From JADYZU01 sp964540965 (GTDB taxonomy: Bacteria > Pseudomonadota > Alphaproteobacteria > Rhodobacterales > Rhodobacteraceae), in contig CAZIOT010000001.1 in the NCBI GenBank assembly GCA_964540965.1, forward strand, positions 310,001 to 374,000: DNA of 64,000 nucleotides. Reading direction: 5' to 3'. Positions 43,963-52,364 of the stretch are shown here, piece by piece. The stretch's first letter is position 1, and each line of letters begins with the position of its first letter. The notes beneath the pieces were generated by a model. That model saw nothing but the letters and a program-made list of their open reading frames with translations. It made no database searches and was not told where the DNA came from. The translations under genes were made by a program, and so were the position numbers.

Positions 43963-44838
43963 ATGACCGGCCATCTGGCGATGGTCGCCTTTGCCGCCTG
44001 CATCGGCGGGTCGTTCTCGCTGGGTGCGCTGGCCGCGCCGCATGTGGCGCCGGTGGCGCTGAATGCCGCGCGGTTCTGGCTGGCGGCGCTGATCGTCGGC
44101 GGTATCGTCGCCGCGACGGGCCTTGCCGGACGCAGCACCCTGCGCGCGCCCTGGCGCTATCTGGTGCTGGGCGGGCTTTATGCCGTCTATTTCGTCACCA
44201 TGTTCGAAGGGCTGAAAACCGCCGCCCCGGTCAGCGCCGCCGCCGTCTTTACCCTGACGCCGATCATGGCTGCCGGTTTCGGCTGGCTACTGCTGCGGCA
44301 GCGGCTGACCGGGCGCATGGCTCTGGCCCTGGCCATCGGCGGCGCCGGGGCGCTGTGGGTGATCTTCGATGCCGACTGGGCGCTGATGCGGGCGTTCCAT
44401 GTCGGCCGCGGCGAGGCGATCTATTTCGTCGGCTGCATTGCCCATGCCGCCTATACGCCGATGGTGCGCAAGCTGAACCGCGGCGAGCCGGTGCTGGTCT
44501 TTACCCTGGCCGTGCTGGTCGCCGGCGCGGCGATCATGACGCTCGCCGGGTTGCCGGCGATCCTGGCCACCGACTGGCTGCACCTGCCCGCCATCGTCTG
44601 GACCACCATCGCCTATACCGCGGTTTTCGCCACCGCCGCGACGGTCCTGCTCATGCAGGTCGCGGCGCTGCGGCTGCCGGCGGCCAAGGTACTGGCCCAT
44701 ACCTATATGGTGCCGGCCTGGGTCACCGTCTGGGAAATCGCGCTGGGCCGGGCGCCGCCGCCGCCTCTGGTGCTGATCGGCGTCGGCCTGTCGGTCGTCG
44801 CCCTCATCCTGCTTCTGCGGGACGAGGATCGTCGCTGA
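43963..44838 (+). CDS. DMT superfamily (EamA) transporter
   Basis: 291 residues with about ten hydrophobic segments and two EamA repeats (MVAFAACIGGSFSLGALAAP; AEAIYFVGCIAHAAYTPMVR-like second repeat from residue 155). It likely exports small metabolites. ATG 43963 is used; GTG 43930, which overlaps the LysR stop region, is an alternative. Its 3' end overlaps the converging ArsR gene by 35 bp. Confidence 0.88.
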   Translation: MTGHLAMVAFAACIGGSFSLGALAAPHVAPVALNAARFWLAALIVGGIVAATGLAGRSTLRAPWRYLVLGGLYAVYFVTMFEGLKTAAPVSAAAVFTLTPIMAAGFGWLLLRQRLTGRMALALAIGGAGALWVIFDADWALMRAFHVGRGEAIYFVGCIAHAAYTPMVRKLNRGEPVLVFTLAVLVAGAAIMTLAGLPAILATDWLHLPAIVWTTIAYTAVFATAATVLLMQVAALRLPAAKVLAHTYMVPAWVTVWEIALGRAPPPPLVLIGVGLSVVALILLLRDEDRR

Positions 44839-45151
44839 GCTCGACCTCGAGAAACCGCTCGAACGCATCAAGGTCGAGGCCGCCCATCAGGCCAAAGCCC
44901 TGCATCCAGACCGATGCCTCGCGCAGGGCGTCGGGTTCCAGCTTGCACCATTTCACGCGGCCGCGCTTTTCCTGGCTGATCAGCCCGGCCTCGGCCAGCA
45001 CCTGAAGATGCTTGGACACCGCGGCAAGCGAGATGTCGAACGGCGCCGCCACATCGGTGACGGCCATGTCATCTTCAAGCAGCATGGCCAGGATCGCCCG
45101 CCGGGTCGGGTCGGCCAGTGCCGCGAAAACGGTGTCGAGCGGGGTTTGCAT
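44804..45151 (-). CDS. ArsR family transcriptional regulator
   Basis: 115 residues: VFAALADPTRRAILAMLLEDD, then the recognition helix AAVSKHLQVLAEAGLI and the wing EKRGRVKWCKLEP. It lacks the CxC metal site, so it is of the SdpR/AHSA1-associated type. A TCAACC-GGAA-GGTTGA palindrome 32 bp upstream is a likely autoregulatory operator. It overlaps the end of the DMT gene. Confidence 0.9.
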   Translation of the reverse strand: MQTPLDTVFAALADPTRRAILAMLLEDDMAVTDVAAPFDISLAAVSKHLQVLAEAGLISQEKRGRVKWCKLEPDALREASVWMQGFGLMGGLDLDAFERFLEVELSDDPRPAEAG

Positions 45152-45182
45152 GCCGCTTTCCTGCGGCGCGGGGGTGGAAACG

Positions 45183-45198
45183 TCAACCGGAAGGTTGA
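45183..45198. promoter_or_regulatory. ArsR operator, AACC-N4-GGTT type
   Basis: TCAACC-GGAA-GGTTGA, 6-bp perfect arms, upstream of the ArsR gene at 45151. The same AACC-N4-GGTT layout is found at the other ArsR gene (58505-58520). Confidence 0.6.
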
Positions 45199-45347
45199 AT
45201 ATGCCATGCGGGCGGGGCGGGGCGGCGTCACGGTTGCGCCCATGAAATTTCCAGAAAATTCATGCTTTTGCCCGGAATCCCGCGCCGCTTGACTCACGCC
45301 GGCGTGACGGATAGTCCCCTGCCAGTCACCAAGGGGGCGTCACGACC

Positions 45348-45692
45348 ATGTCCGACCCTGACCAAACCGACCCTTCCGACCGCCTCCGGCGCCTGGAAGA
45401 GCGGCTGCGGGCAGCGCGGGCGGACCTGGAACCGGCCCCCCATCAGGAGACCCACTACGCCCAGGCCAATCTTGCCTGGCGCATGGTGATCGAGCTTGTG
45501 GCCGGTCTGTCGATCGGCTTCGGGATCGGATACGGGCTGGACCGGCTGTTCGGGACCATGCCGATATTCCTGATCCTGTTCATATTCCTGGGCCTGGCGG
45601 CCGGCATCCGCACGATGCTCCGCTCGGCACGGGAGGTCGAGAGGAAGCGGCTGGCGGAAGCCGCCGGAGAGAAGGGCGAAGGAAGTGGCTGA
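45348..45692 (+). CDS. atpI: AtpZ/AtpI family F0F1-ATPase subunit
   Basis: 114 residues: a charged N-terminus (DRLRRLEERLRAARADLE) and two membrane helices (MVIELVAGLSIGFGIGYGLD; FLILFIFLGLAAGIRTML). Subunit I helps c-ring assembly or ion handling. It is first in the F0 operon and overlaps atpB by 8 bp. Confidence 0.9.
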   Translation: MSDPDQTDPSDRLRRLEERLRAARADLEPAPHQETHYAQANLAWRMVIELVAGLSIGFGIGYGLDRLFGTMPIFLILFIFLGLAAGIRTMLRSAREVERKRLAEAAGEKGEGSG

Positions 45693-46437
45693 AGAGGCAC
45701 ATGCGGAAGGCGGTCTGTCCTTCCACCCGCTGGACCAGTTCATCGTCAAGCCGCTGTTCGGCGACGGTCCGATCCACTGGTACACGCCGACCAACGTGAC
45801 GCTGTGGATGGCCATCGCGGTCATCTGCATCTTCCTTCTGTTCGTCGTCGGCACGGCGCGCCGCGCGGTCATTCCGGGCCGGGTGCAGTCGATTGCCGAA
45901 ATGATCTACGGCTTCATCTACAAGATGGTCGAGGACGTGGCCGGTCATGACGGGGCAAAGTTCTTTCCCTATATCATGACGCTGTTCCTGTTCATCCTGT
46001 TCGCCAACTACCTTGGCCTGATCCCGATGTCGTTCACCACGACCTCGCATATCGCGGTCACGGCGGTTCTGGGCTTTGGCGTGTTCATCATCGTCACCAT
46101 CACCGGCTTCGTGCTGAACGGTCCCAAGTTCCTTGGCCTGTTCTGGATGAAGGACGCGCCGCTGTTCCTGCGCCCCGTGATCGCGGTGATCGAGCTGATT
46201 TCCTACTTCGTGCGGCCGGTCAGCCACTCGATCCGTCTTGCCGGCAACATCATGGCCGGCCACGCGGTGATCAAGGTGTTCGCGGGCTTTGCCGCCATCG
46301 CGCTCATCTCGCCGGTGTCGGTGCTGGCGATCACGGCGATCTACGGACTCGAAGTGCTGGTGGCCGGGATCCAGGCCTATGTGTTCACCATCCTGACCTG
46401 CGTCTATCTCAAGGACGCGCTGCACCCCGCGCACTAA
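45685..46437 (+). CDS. atpB: ATP synthase F0 subunit a
   Basis: 250 residues from GTG 45685. The stretch ISYFVRPVSHSIRLAGNIMAGH carries the essential Arg facing the c-ring, and the protein has the usual five to six membrane segments. The half-channel subunit is followed by atpE after 60 bp containing a palindromic repeat. Confidence 0.96.
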   Translation: MAEEAHAEGGLSFHPLDQFIVKPLFGDGPIHWYTPTNVTLWMAIAVICIFLLFVVGTARRAVIPGRVQSIAEMIYGFIYKMVEDVAGHDGAKFFPYIMTLFLFILFANYLGLIPMSFTTTSHIAVTAVLGFGVFIIVTITGFVLNGPKFLGLFWMKDAPLFLRPVIAVIELISYFVRPVSHSIRLAGNIMAGHAVIKVFAGFAAIALISPVSVLAITAIYGLEVLVAGIQAYVFTILTCVYLKDALHPAH

Positions 46438-46440
46438 GGC

Positions 46441-46462
46441 GGTGGGCCAGGGCCCACCCTAC
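46441..46462. repeat. GTAAGGTGGG palindromic repeat, copy 4
   Basis: GGTGGGCC-AG-GGCCCACC-CTAC lies inside the F0 operon, between atpB and atpE. An intercistronic hairpin here may adjust relative expression, since c-subunit is needed in excess. Confidence 0.65.
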
Positions 46463-46497
46463 AAAACATCCCCCTTTCCATCCCAAGGAGAAAAGTC

Positions 46498-46734
46498 ATG
46501 GAAGGCAATATCGCAGACATGGGTCAGCTCATCGGTGCCGGCCTTGCCGCCATCGGTTCGGGCGCTGCCGCCATCGGCGTCGGCCACGTCGCCGGCAACT
46601 ATCTGGCCGGCGCCCTGCGCAACCCCTCGGCCGCCGCGTCGCAGACCGCGACCCTGTTCATCGGCCTCGCCTTCGCCGAAGCGCTCGGGATCTTCTCGTT
46701 CCTGGTCGCGCTTCTGCTGATGTTCGCCGTCTGA
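46498..46734 (+). CDS. atpE: ATP synthase F0 subunit c
   Basis: 78 residues, two helices joined by the polar loop GALRNPSAA. The ion-binding Glu is in GLAFAEALGIFSF (helix 2), and the GxGxG-rich helix 1 is AGLAAIGSGAAAIGVGH. The motif suggests proton coupling. It has a strong ribosome site, AAGGAG. Confidence 0.97.
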   Translation: MEGNIADMGQLIGAGLAAIGSGAAAIGVGHVAGNYLAGALRNPSAAASQTATLFIGLAFAEALGIFSFLVALLLMFAV

Positions 46735-46821
46735 TCCGCTTCGACTCTCCTTGACCGGCGGGGGCCGGGCCTGATGGCCTGAGCCCCGCCAACCCTTCAG
46801 GAAGTCCGACGGAGGAACGAC

Positions 46822-47361
46822 ATGGCAGACGGAACCACCGAGGCCGCCGGCCACGCGGCCGAAGCGTCGGGCGCGGGGATGCCGCAACTCGATTTCTCGA
46901 CCTTTCCCAACCAGATCTTCTGGCTTCTGGTGGCGCTGGTCGTGATCTACCTGATCCTGTCGCGGATCGCCCTGCCGCGCATCGGCGCGGTTCTGGCGGA
47001 ACGCGCCGGCACGGTCAGCAATGACATCGCCGCGGCCGAGGATCTGCGCAACAAGGCCGCCGCGGCCGAACGCGCCTATGACAAGGCGCTGGCCGATGCC
47101 CGCACCGAGGCGAACCGCATCATCGCGGCCGCCAAGGCCGAAATCCAGGCCGAGCTTGGCGTCGAGATGCAGAAGGCCGAGGCGCAGATTGCCGCCAAGG
47201 CCGGCGAAAGCGAAAAGGCGATCCGCGAGATCCGCGACCAGGCCGTGACCAGCGTCACCGCCGTGGCCCGCGATACCGCGCGGGAAATCGTGGCCGCGCT
47301 GGGCGGTGCCGTCGACGGCGATGCCGTGGACGCGGCTGTCGACGCTCGGGTCAAGGGGTGA
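46822..47361 (+). CDS. atpX: ATP synthase F0 subunit b'
   Basis: 179 residues: one membrane helix (QIFWLLVALVVIYLILSRIA) and a long Ala/Glu-rich coiled coil forming the peripheral stalk. Having both b' and b is typical of photosynthetic and related alphaproteobacteria. It overlaps atpF. Confidence 0.94.
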   Translation: MADGTTEAAGHAAEASGAGMPQLDFSTFPNQIFWLLVALVVIYLILSRIALPRIGAVLAERAGTVSNDIAAAEDLRNKAAAAERAYDKALADARTEANRIIAAAKAEIQAELGVEMQKAEAQIAAKAGESEKAIREIRDQAVTSVTAVARDTAREIVAALGGAVDGDAVDAAVDARVKG

Positions 47362-47930
47362 TGGCGATGAGGAAGCATCTTCTGGCGCTGCCGCTGGCCG
47401 TCATCGCGGCCCCGGCCTTTGCCGCCGACGACGTGCCGTTCTTTTCGCTGCACAACACCAACTTCATCGTGCTGCTGGCCTTCATCGTCTTCGTGGCGAT
47501 CCTGCTTTGGGCCAGGGTTCCGGCGCTGATCGGGCGGATGCTGGACAAGCGCGCCGCCGACATCACCGCCGAACTGGCCGAGGCCCGGACCCTGCGCGAA
47601 GAAGCCCAGGCCCTGCTTGCCTCGTTCGAGAAGAAGCAGCGCGAGGTTGCCGAACAGGCCAACCGCATCGTGGCCCAGGCCCGTGACGAGGCCGGCCGTG
47701 CCGCGACGCAGGCCAAGGACGATATCCGCGCCTCGGTCGCCCGCCGGCTGGCCGCGGCCGAGGACCAGATCCGCGGGGCCGAGGCCGCCGCGGTGAAGGA
47801 AGTCCGCGACCGCGCCGTGACCGTGGCCATCGGCGCCGCGCAGGAAGTGATCGCGAAACAGATGTCGGCCACCCAGGCCAACAAGCTGATCGACGACGCC
47901 ATCGAAACGGTTGCAGCCAAGCTGCACTGA
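47361..47930 (+). CDS. atpF: ATP synthase F0 subunit b
   Basis: 189 residues from ATG 47361 (TGATG overlap; a GTG lies directly before). It has a signal-like start (LLALPLAVIAAPAFAADD), the membrane helix FIVLLAFIVFVAILLWARV and a long coiled coil. It ends the F0 operon; the F1 genes are not in the window. Confidence 0.94.
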   Translation: MAMRKHLLALPLAVIAAPAFAADDVPFFSLHNTNFIVLLAFIVFVAILLWARVPALIGRMLDKRAADITAELAEARTLREEAQALLASFEKKQREVAEQANRIVAQARDEAGRAATQAKDDIRASVARRLAAAEDQIRGAEAAAVKEVRDRAVTVAIGAAQEVIAKQMSATQANKLIDDAIETVAAKLH

Positions 47931-47957
47931 AGCGACCCGGGTTTCACCCACGCTATG

Positions 47958-47984
47958 GGCCCGCGCCATTGGTGCGGGCCTTTT
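47958..47984 (+). terminator. terminator of the F0 ATP-synthase operon
   Basis: GGCCCGCGCC-ATT-GGTGCGGGCC (10 bp with one G-T pair) followed by TTTT, 28 bp after the atpF stop. Confidence 0.85.
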
Positions 47985-47999
47985 GCATTGCAGCGGGGC

Positions 48000-48021
48000 G
48001 GTGGGCGGTTGCCCACCCTAC
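48000..48021. repeat. GTAAGGTGGG palindromic repeat, copy 5
   Basis: GGTGGGC-GGTT-GCCCACC-CTAC between the atpF terminator and the converging GntR gene. Confidence 0.65.
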
Positions 48022-48090
48022 CGGACGCGTCGACGGCGGCGCGCAGCTTTGGGCCTCGCGATCACGCCGACCCCGGGGCGCTGCCCCGGA

Positions 48091-48112
48091 CCCCGGAGTA
48101 TTTTCCGCAAAG
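48091..48112. repeat. dispersed intergenic element, copy 3 (CCCCGGAGTATTTTCCGC)
   Basis: CCCCGGAGTATTTTCCGCAA is a looser relative of the GAGGATATTTGGGGAC arm at 61800 and 16453. It lies in the gap after the F0 operon. Confidence 0.35.
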
Positions 48113-48132
48113 CAAATCAAGGGGCCGGCGCC

Positions 48133-48900
48133 CTACCGCTCCGCCTCGTGCGCCAGCCGTTGCCGGGCGATGGCTTCGTTGCGGTCGGCCTTTTGTTGGT
48201 CGGCCAGCGCCTGCCGGACGTAATCGAGATGCACCCAGACCGCGGCGCGGGCGCCCTCGGGGTCGCGCGCCTGAAGGGCGGTGTTGATCGCGCGGTGCTG
48301 GTCCAGCAGCGCCTCGCGCGTCATCCGTTGCCGGAACATGACCTGACGGTTGTAGAACACGCCCTCGCGCAGCAGCTGATACATCGACCGCATCATGTGC
48401 AGCATGACGACATTGTGCGACGCCTCGATGATCGCGAGGTGGAAATCGGCGTCCAGCTGCGCCTCGTCCGCCGGGTCGCGCTTGAGATGGGCGGCCTCCA
48501 TCTTTTTCAGCACGGTATCGACCACCCGCAGGTCGGTGTCCGATCCCAGCCGGGCGGCGCGTTCGGCGGCAAGTCCCTCCATGTCGCGGCGGAAGGCCAG
48601 ATAGTCGAACACCGCCTCGTCATGGCTGCGGAACAGCCGCACCAGCGCCGGTGAAAAGGCCGAGCCGAGCACATCGGCGACATAGACCCCCGACCCGGGC
48701 CGCGTCTCGATCAGCCCGCGGTCCTGAAGATCCGCAAGCGCCTCGCGCAGCGAGGGCCGCGACACGCCCAGCCGGTCGGCCAGTTCGCGTTCGGCGGGCA
48801 GGCGTTCGCCGGGGCGCAGGATGCCGCGCAGGATCAGAAGTTCCACCTGGCGGATCACGCCCTGCGACAGCTTTTCCGACTGGACCTTTTCGAACGGCAT
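48133..48900 (-). CDS. GntR family regulator with FCD domain
   Basis: 255 residues. The N-terminal winged helix is ILRPGERLPAERELADRLGVSRPSLREALADLQDRGLIETRPGSG (in parts), and the C-terminal all-helical FCD domain has metal-ligand-type residues (DADFHLAIIEASHN, DQHRAI). It resembles PdhR/LldR regulators of organic-acid use. A GGTCA-N7-TGACC inverted repeat lies 17 bp upstream of its start. It could bind TTGT/ACAA-type sites elsewhere, but no link to 7337-7450 is shown. Confidence 0.92.
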   Translation of the reverse strand: MPFEKVQSEKLSQGVIRQVELLILRGILRPGERLPAERELADRLGVSRPSLREALADLQDRGLIETRPGSGVYVADVLGSAFSPALVRLFRSHDEAVFDYLAFRRDMEGLAAERAARLGSDTDLRVVDTVLKKMEAAHLKRDPADEAQLDADFHLAIIEASHNVVMLHMMRSMYQLLREGVFYNRQVMFRQRMTREALLDQHRAINTALQARDPEGARAAVWVHLDYVRQALADQQKADRNEAIARQRLAHEAER

Positions 48901-48916
48901 GGCACCTCCGCAGATT

Positions 48917-48933
48917 GGTCAAGTGATATGACC
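48917..48933. promoter_or_regulatory. candidate autoregulatory site of the GntR gene
   Basis: GGTCA-AGTGATA-TGACC, 5-bp arms, just upstream of the GntR start. It resembles the TGGT/ACCA half-sites of FCD-type regulators, but the spacing is wider than usual. Confidence 0.35.
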
Positions 48934-48962
48934 GCGCGGGGCCGGGGAAAAGGGTGGGCATG

Positions 48963-48993
48963 AAAAAGGGCCGCCGGTTCGCCCCGGCGGCCC
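48963..48993 (-). terminator. terminator of the OmpA-like lipoprotein gene
   Basis: On the minus strand, GGGCCGCCGG-6 nt-CCGGCGGCCC is followed by TTTTT. It lies 24 bp after the stop of the gene at 49018. Confidence 0.88.
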
Positions 48994-49017
48994 CAGCCCG
49001 TCGCAACTTCAGAGGGA

Positions 49018-49674
49018 TCAGTTGTTGGGCGTGATGATGATTTCGACCCGGCGGTTCTGCGCCCGGCCTTCCGAGGTCAGGTTCGAGGCGATGGGCTGAT
49101 CCTCGCCGCGGCCGACCGAGCGGATGCGGGCCGGCGCAACGCCGGCGCTGACCAGAACCGAGGCGACGGCCGAGGCGCGACGTTCCGACAGGCCCTGGTT
49201 ATAGCCGGCCTCGCCGGTGTTGTCGGTGTGGCCGATCACATTGACCGTGGTGTCGGGATAGCTGTTCAGGCTGCCGGCGATGGCGCGCAGATTGGCCTGC
49301 TGCGAGGCCGAGACCGAGGCGCTGTCGGTGGCGAACAGCAGATCCTGCGGCATGGTCACGACGATCTGCGACCCGGTGTTGACCACGCCGACATTCGCCG
49401 GAAGCTGCTGGCGCAGTTCCGCTTCCTGCCGGTCAAGGTTGTTGCCGGCAACCGCGCCAAGGCCCGCGCCCAGCGCCGCGCCGATGGCGGCGTTCTGCAG
49501 CCGCTCGTCGCGGTCGCCGCCGCTGGCGACGCCAAGGACGGCGCCAAGACCGGCGCCGATCAGGGCAGCCTGCTGGGTGTTCTCAGTGGTCTGGCCGGGA
49601 AGCGGCGCCTGGCAGGCGGCAAGGCCGACCAGGGCGGCAGCGGCGGTGGCAAGGCTCACACGGGAAAGGATCAT
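49018..49674 (-). CDS. OmpA family lipoprotein (YiaD-like)
   Basis: 218 residues from ATG 49674. It has a lipoprotein signal with lipobox LAAC (Cys near residue 20), a Gly/Ala-rich region (AALIGAGLGAVLGVASGGDRD and AAIGAALGAGLGAVAGNN) like glycine-zipper domains, then an OmpA peptidoglycan-binding domain (VNVIGHTDNTGEAGYNQGLSERRASAVASVL, GRGEDQPIASN). It anchors the outer membrane to peptidoglycan. Confidence 0.9.
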   Translation of the reverse strand: MILSRVSLATAAAALVGLAACQAPLPGQTTENTQQAALIGAGLGAVLGVASGGDRDERLQNAAIGAALGAGLGAVAGNNLDRQEAELRQQLPANVGVVNTGSQIVVTMPQDLLFATDSASVSASQQANLRAIAGSLNSYPDTTVNVIGHTDNTGEAGYNQGLSERRASAVASVLVSAGVAPARIRSVGRGEDQPIASNLTSEGRAQNRRVEIIITPNN

Positions 49675-49798
49675 GGGATGTTCCGTCAGTAGTTTGAGCA
49701 GGCTGTTACACCCGTTAACGCCCCCCATATCCGCCCGGTTCCCGTGATATGCAATAACATCCCCGCGGCCGGCAGAAACCCGCCGGTGTCGCCGCCCC

Positions 49799-50632
49799 CT
49801 ACGCCGCCTCGCTGCGGGCCGATTCCCAGGCCAGCAGCGCGCGTTTCACCGGCAGGCCCCAGTGATAGCCGCCAAGCCCGCCCTCGCGCCGGATCGCGCG
49901 GTGGCAGGGGATCAGCCACGAGATCGGGTTGCGCCCCACCGCGGTGCCCACCGCCCGCACCGCCGCCGGATGGCCGATGCTGGCGGCGATGTCGCTGTAG
50001 GTGGTGACATGCCCCTCGGGCACGCGCAGCAACGCCTCCCAGACCTTGATCTGGAATGGACCGCCGATCAGGTGCAGCGGCGTGGATCCGGTCTGGCCCA
50101 CCGCCGATTCGACCGTGGCACGGATCGCCTCGGGGTCGTGCAGGAAGGCCGCCTTCGGCCAGCGGCCGAAGAGGTCGGCCTGGGCCGCCTCGAGCGTGCA
50201 TTCCGACAGAAAGCCCAGACCGCACAGCCCGCGGTCGGTCGCGGTGGCCAGAGCCGGGCCGAACGGCGTGTCGAACACGCCCCAGCGGATCGAAAGACCG
50301 GCGCCGCCGCGGGCATAGTCGCCGGGGGTCATCGCCTCCCATGTCAGGAACAGGTCGTGCAGGCGGCCCGAACCCGACAGCCCGGCGCCATCGGCGGCGG
50401 CCAGCGTGGTGGCACGGTCACGCAAGAGCGTCTTGGCATGGCCCAGCGCCAGATATTGCTGATACCGCTTGGGCGAAACCCCCGCCCATTGCGAGAACAC
50501 GCGCTGGAAATGCGCCGTGCTCATCCCCATCGCGGCGGCAAGGTCGTCCAGCGAAAGCGGCGCATCGGCAGCGTCGATCAGGTCAAGAGCGCGGCGGATG
50601 ACCTGATAATGATAGCGTTGATCCTGTTCCAT
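49799..50632 (-). CDS. methylated-DNA-protein-cysteine methyltransferase with AraC-type HTH (Ada-like)
   Basis: 277 residues: an N-terminal AraC helix-turn-helix (LSLDDLAAAMGMSTAHFQRVFSQWAGVSPKRYQQ, in parts), then an O6-alkylguanine transferase domain with active-site ISWLIPCHRAIRREGGLGGYHWG. It repairs O6-methylguanine. The N-terminal zinc/Cys phosphotriester domain of E. coli Ada is absent, so the usual methyl-switch for activation is missing. Confidence 0.92.
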   Translation of the reverse strand: MEQDQRYHYQVIRRALDLIDAADAPLSLDDLAAAMGMSTAHFQRVFSQWAGVSPKRYQQYLALGHAKTLLRDRATTLAAADGAGLSGSGRLHDLFLTWEAMTPGDYARGGAGLSIRWGVFDTPFGPALATATDRGLCGLGFLSECTLEAAQADLFGRWPKAAFLHDPEAIRATVESAVGQTGSTPLHLIGGPFQIKVWEALLRVPEGHVTTYSDIAASIGHPAAVRAVGTAVGRNPISWLIPCHRAIRREGGLGGYHWGLPVKRALLAWESARSEAA

Positions 50633-50739
50633 GCCGCCAATCTAGGCTCTGGGCGCGGTCCCTGCGACCCGTTTCCTGCGCATCCGCTTGCACAGCCGGC
50701 GGGGCGCGGGCATTACGGGCCGGGCAGCAGGGAACCCCG

Positions 50740-51384
50740 ATGGCACGGCAGCTTGGCTATCATGACATGCAGGCGGTCTTTGCCCGTTTCCACGCGGCCG
50801 AGCCCGAGCCGAAGGGCGAATTGCATCACCACAATGCCTTTACCCTTGTCGTTGCCGTCGCCCTGTCCGCGCAGGCGACCGATGCCGGGGTCAACCGCGC
50901 CACCCGCGACCTTTTCGCCGTCGCCGACACGCCGGAAAAGATGCTGGCGCTGGGCGAGGAGCGCCTGACCGACCACATCCGCACCATCGGCCTTTACCGC
51001 AACAAGGCCCGCAACGTCATGGCGCTGTCGCGGATTCTGGTCGATCAATTCGGCGGGCAGGTGCCATCCTCGCGCGCGGCGCTGCAATCCTTGCCCGGCG
51101 TCGGGCGCAAGACTGCCAATGTCGTGCTGAACATGTGGTGGGGTTTCCCGGCGCAGGCTGTCGACACCCATATCTTCCGCGTCGGCAACCGGTCGGGCAT
51201 CGCCCCCGGCCGCGATGTCGAGGTGGTCGAGCGCGCGATCGAGGACAATGTTCCCGCCGAATACCAGCGCCATGCGCATCACTGGCTGATCCTGCACGGC
51301 CGCTATACCTGCGTGGCGAGAAAGCCGAAATGCCCCGCCTGCCTGATCCGAGACCTTTGCCTGTATGAGGAAAAGACCGCATGA
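50740..51384 (+). CDS. nth: endonuclease III
   Basis: 214 residues. A DNA glycosylase/AP lyase for oxidised pyrimidines. The helix-hairpin-helix LPGVGRKTANVVL contains the catalytic Lys, VDTHIFRV contains the catalytic Asp, and the C-terminal 4Fe-4S pattern C-x6-C-x2-C-x5-C is present. It overlaps the adenosine-kinase-like gene by 4 bp. Confidence 0.96.
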   Translation: MARQLGYHDMQAVFARFHAAEPEPKGELHHHNAFTLVVAVALSAQATDAGVNRATRDLFAVADTPEKMLALGEERLTDHIRTIGLYRNKARNVMALSRILVDQFGGQVPSSRAALQSLPGVGRKTANVVLNMWWGFPAQAVDTHIFRVGNRSGIAPGRDVEVVERAIEDNVPAEYQRHAHHWLILHGRYTCVARKPKCPACLIRDLCLYEEKTA

Positions 51385-52364
51385 AACGCTATGATGTCGT
51401 CGGCATCGGCAATGCCATCGTCGATGTGCTGACGCAGGCCGACGATTCCTTTCTGGATCTCATGGGGATCGAAAAGGGGATCATGCAGCTGATCGAACGC
51501 GACCGGGCCGAGATCCTGTATGCCGCGATGGACGACCGGGTGCAGGCGCCCGGCGGATCGGTGGCCAATACCGTCGCCGGCCTCGCGCAGCTTGGCCTGC
51601 GCACCGGGTTCATCGGCCGGGTCCATGACGATGCGCTGGGCCGCTACTATGCGCGCGCGCTGGCCGACGAAGGGTCGGCCTTCGTCAACCCGCCGGTGCC
51701 GGGGGGCGAACTGCCGACCTCGCGCTGCATGATCTTTGTGACGCCGGACGGCGAACGGTCGATGAACACCTATCTTGGCATCTCGTCCGAACTTGGCCCC
51801 GACGATGTGTCCGACGATGTGGCGGGCGATTGCGAATACCTGTTCCTCGAGGGCTATATCTACGACAAGCCCAAGGGCAAGCAGGCCTTTGAACGCGCCG
51901 CCCGGCTGTGCCGCGAGGCCGGGGGCCGGGCCGGCATCTCGCTGTCCGATCCGTTCTGCGTCGACCGCCACCGCGGCGATTTCCGCCGGCTGGTCAAGGA
52001 ACTCGACTACGTCATCGGCAACGAGCACGAATGGGAATCGCTGTATCAATGCGGGCTGGATCAGGCGTTGCGGCAGGCCTCAACGGATGCCGGGCTGGTG
52101 GTCTGCACAAGGTCGGGCGAGGACGTGGTGCTGATCCGCGGCGACGAGGTCGCCCATGCCCCGGTCAACCGCATCGTGCCCGTCGATGCCACCGGCGCCG
52201 GCGACATGTTCGCCGCCGGGTTCCTCTATGGCATGGCCACAGGGCAGTCCCTTGCCACCGCCGGCCGCATGGGCTGCATCGCCGCGACCGAGGTCATCAC
52301 CCATTTCGGCGCCCGGCCGGAAACCGACCTGAAACGCCTGTTCGCCCGTGACGGGCTGATCTGA
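51381..52364 (+). CDS. PfkB family carbohydrate kinase (adenosine kinase type)
   Basis: 327 residues: YDVVGIGNAIVDVLTQADD, GGSVANTVAGLAQLGLRTGFIGRV and the C-terminal PfkB signature DATGAGDMFAAGFLYG with its catalytic Asp. The pattern matches alphaproteobacterial adenosine kinases. It phosphorylates adenosine or a similar nucleoside/sugar. It overlaps nth and abuts the aminotransferase gene by 1 bp. Confidence 0.9.
   Translation: MKRYDVVGIGNAIVDVLTQADDSFLDLMGIEKGIMQLIERDRAEILYAAMDDRVQAPGGSVANTVAGLAQLGLRTGFIGRVHDDALGRYYARALADEGSAFVNPPVPGGELPTSRCMIFVTPDGERSMNTYLGISSELGPDDVSDDVAGDCEYLFLEGYIYDKPKGKQAFERAARLCREAGGRAGISLSDPFCVDRHRGDFRRLVKELDYVIGNEHEWESLYQCGLDQALRQASTDAGLVVCTRSGEDVVLIRGDEVAHAPVNRIVPVDATGAGDMFAAGFLYGMATGQSLATAGRMGCIAATEVITHFGARPETDLKRLFARDGLI

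Noticed and set aside
48133..48900. This GntR protein as the regulator of the TTGTCCGGACAA sites
   Set aside because: It is over 40 kb away and its own upstream site has a different sequence; nothing in the window links them.
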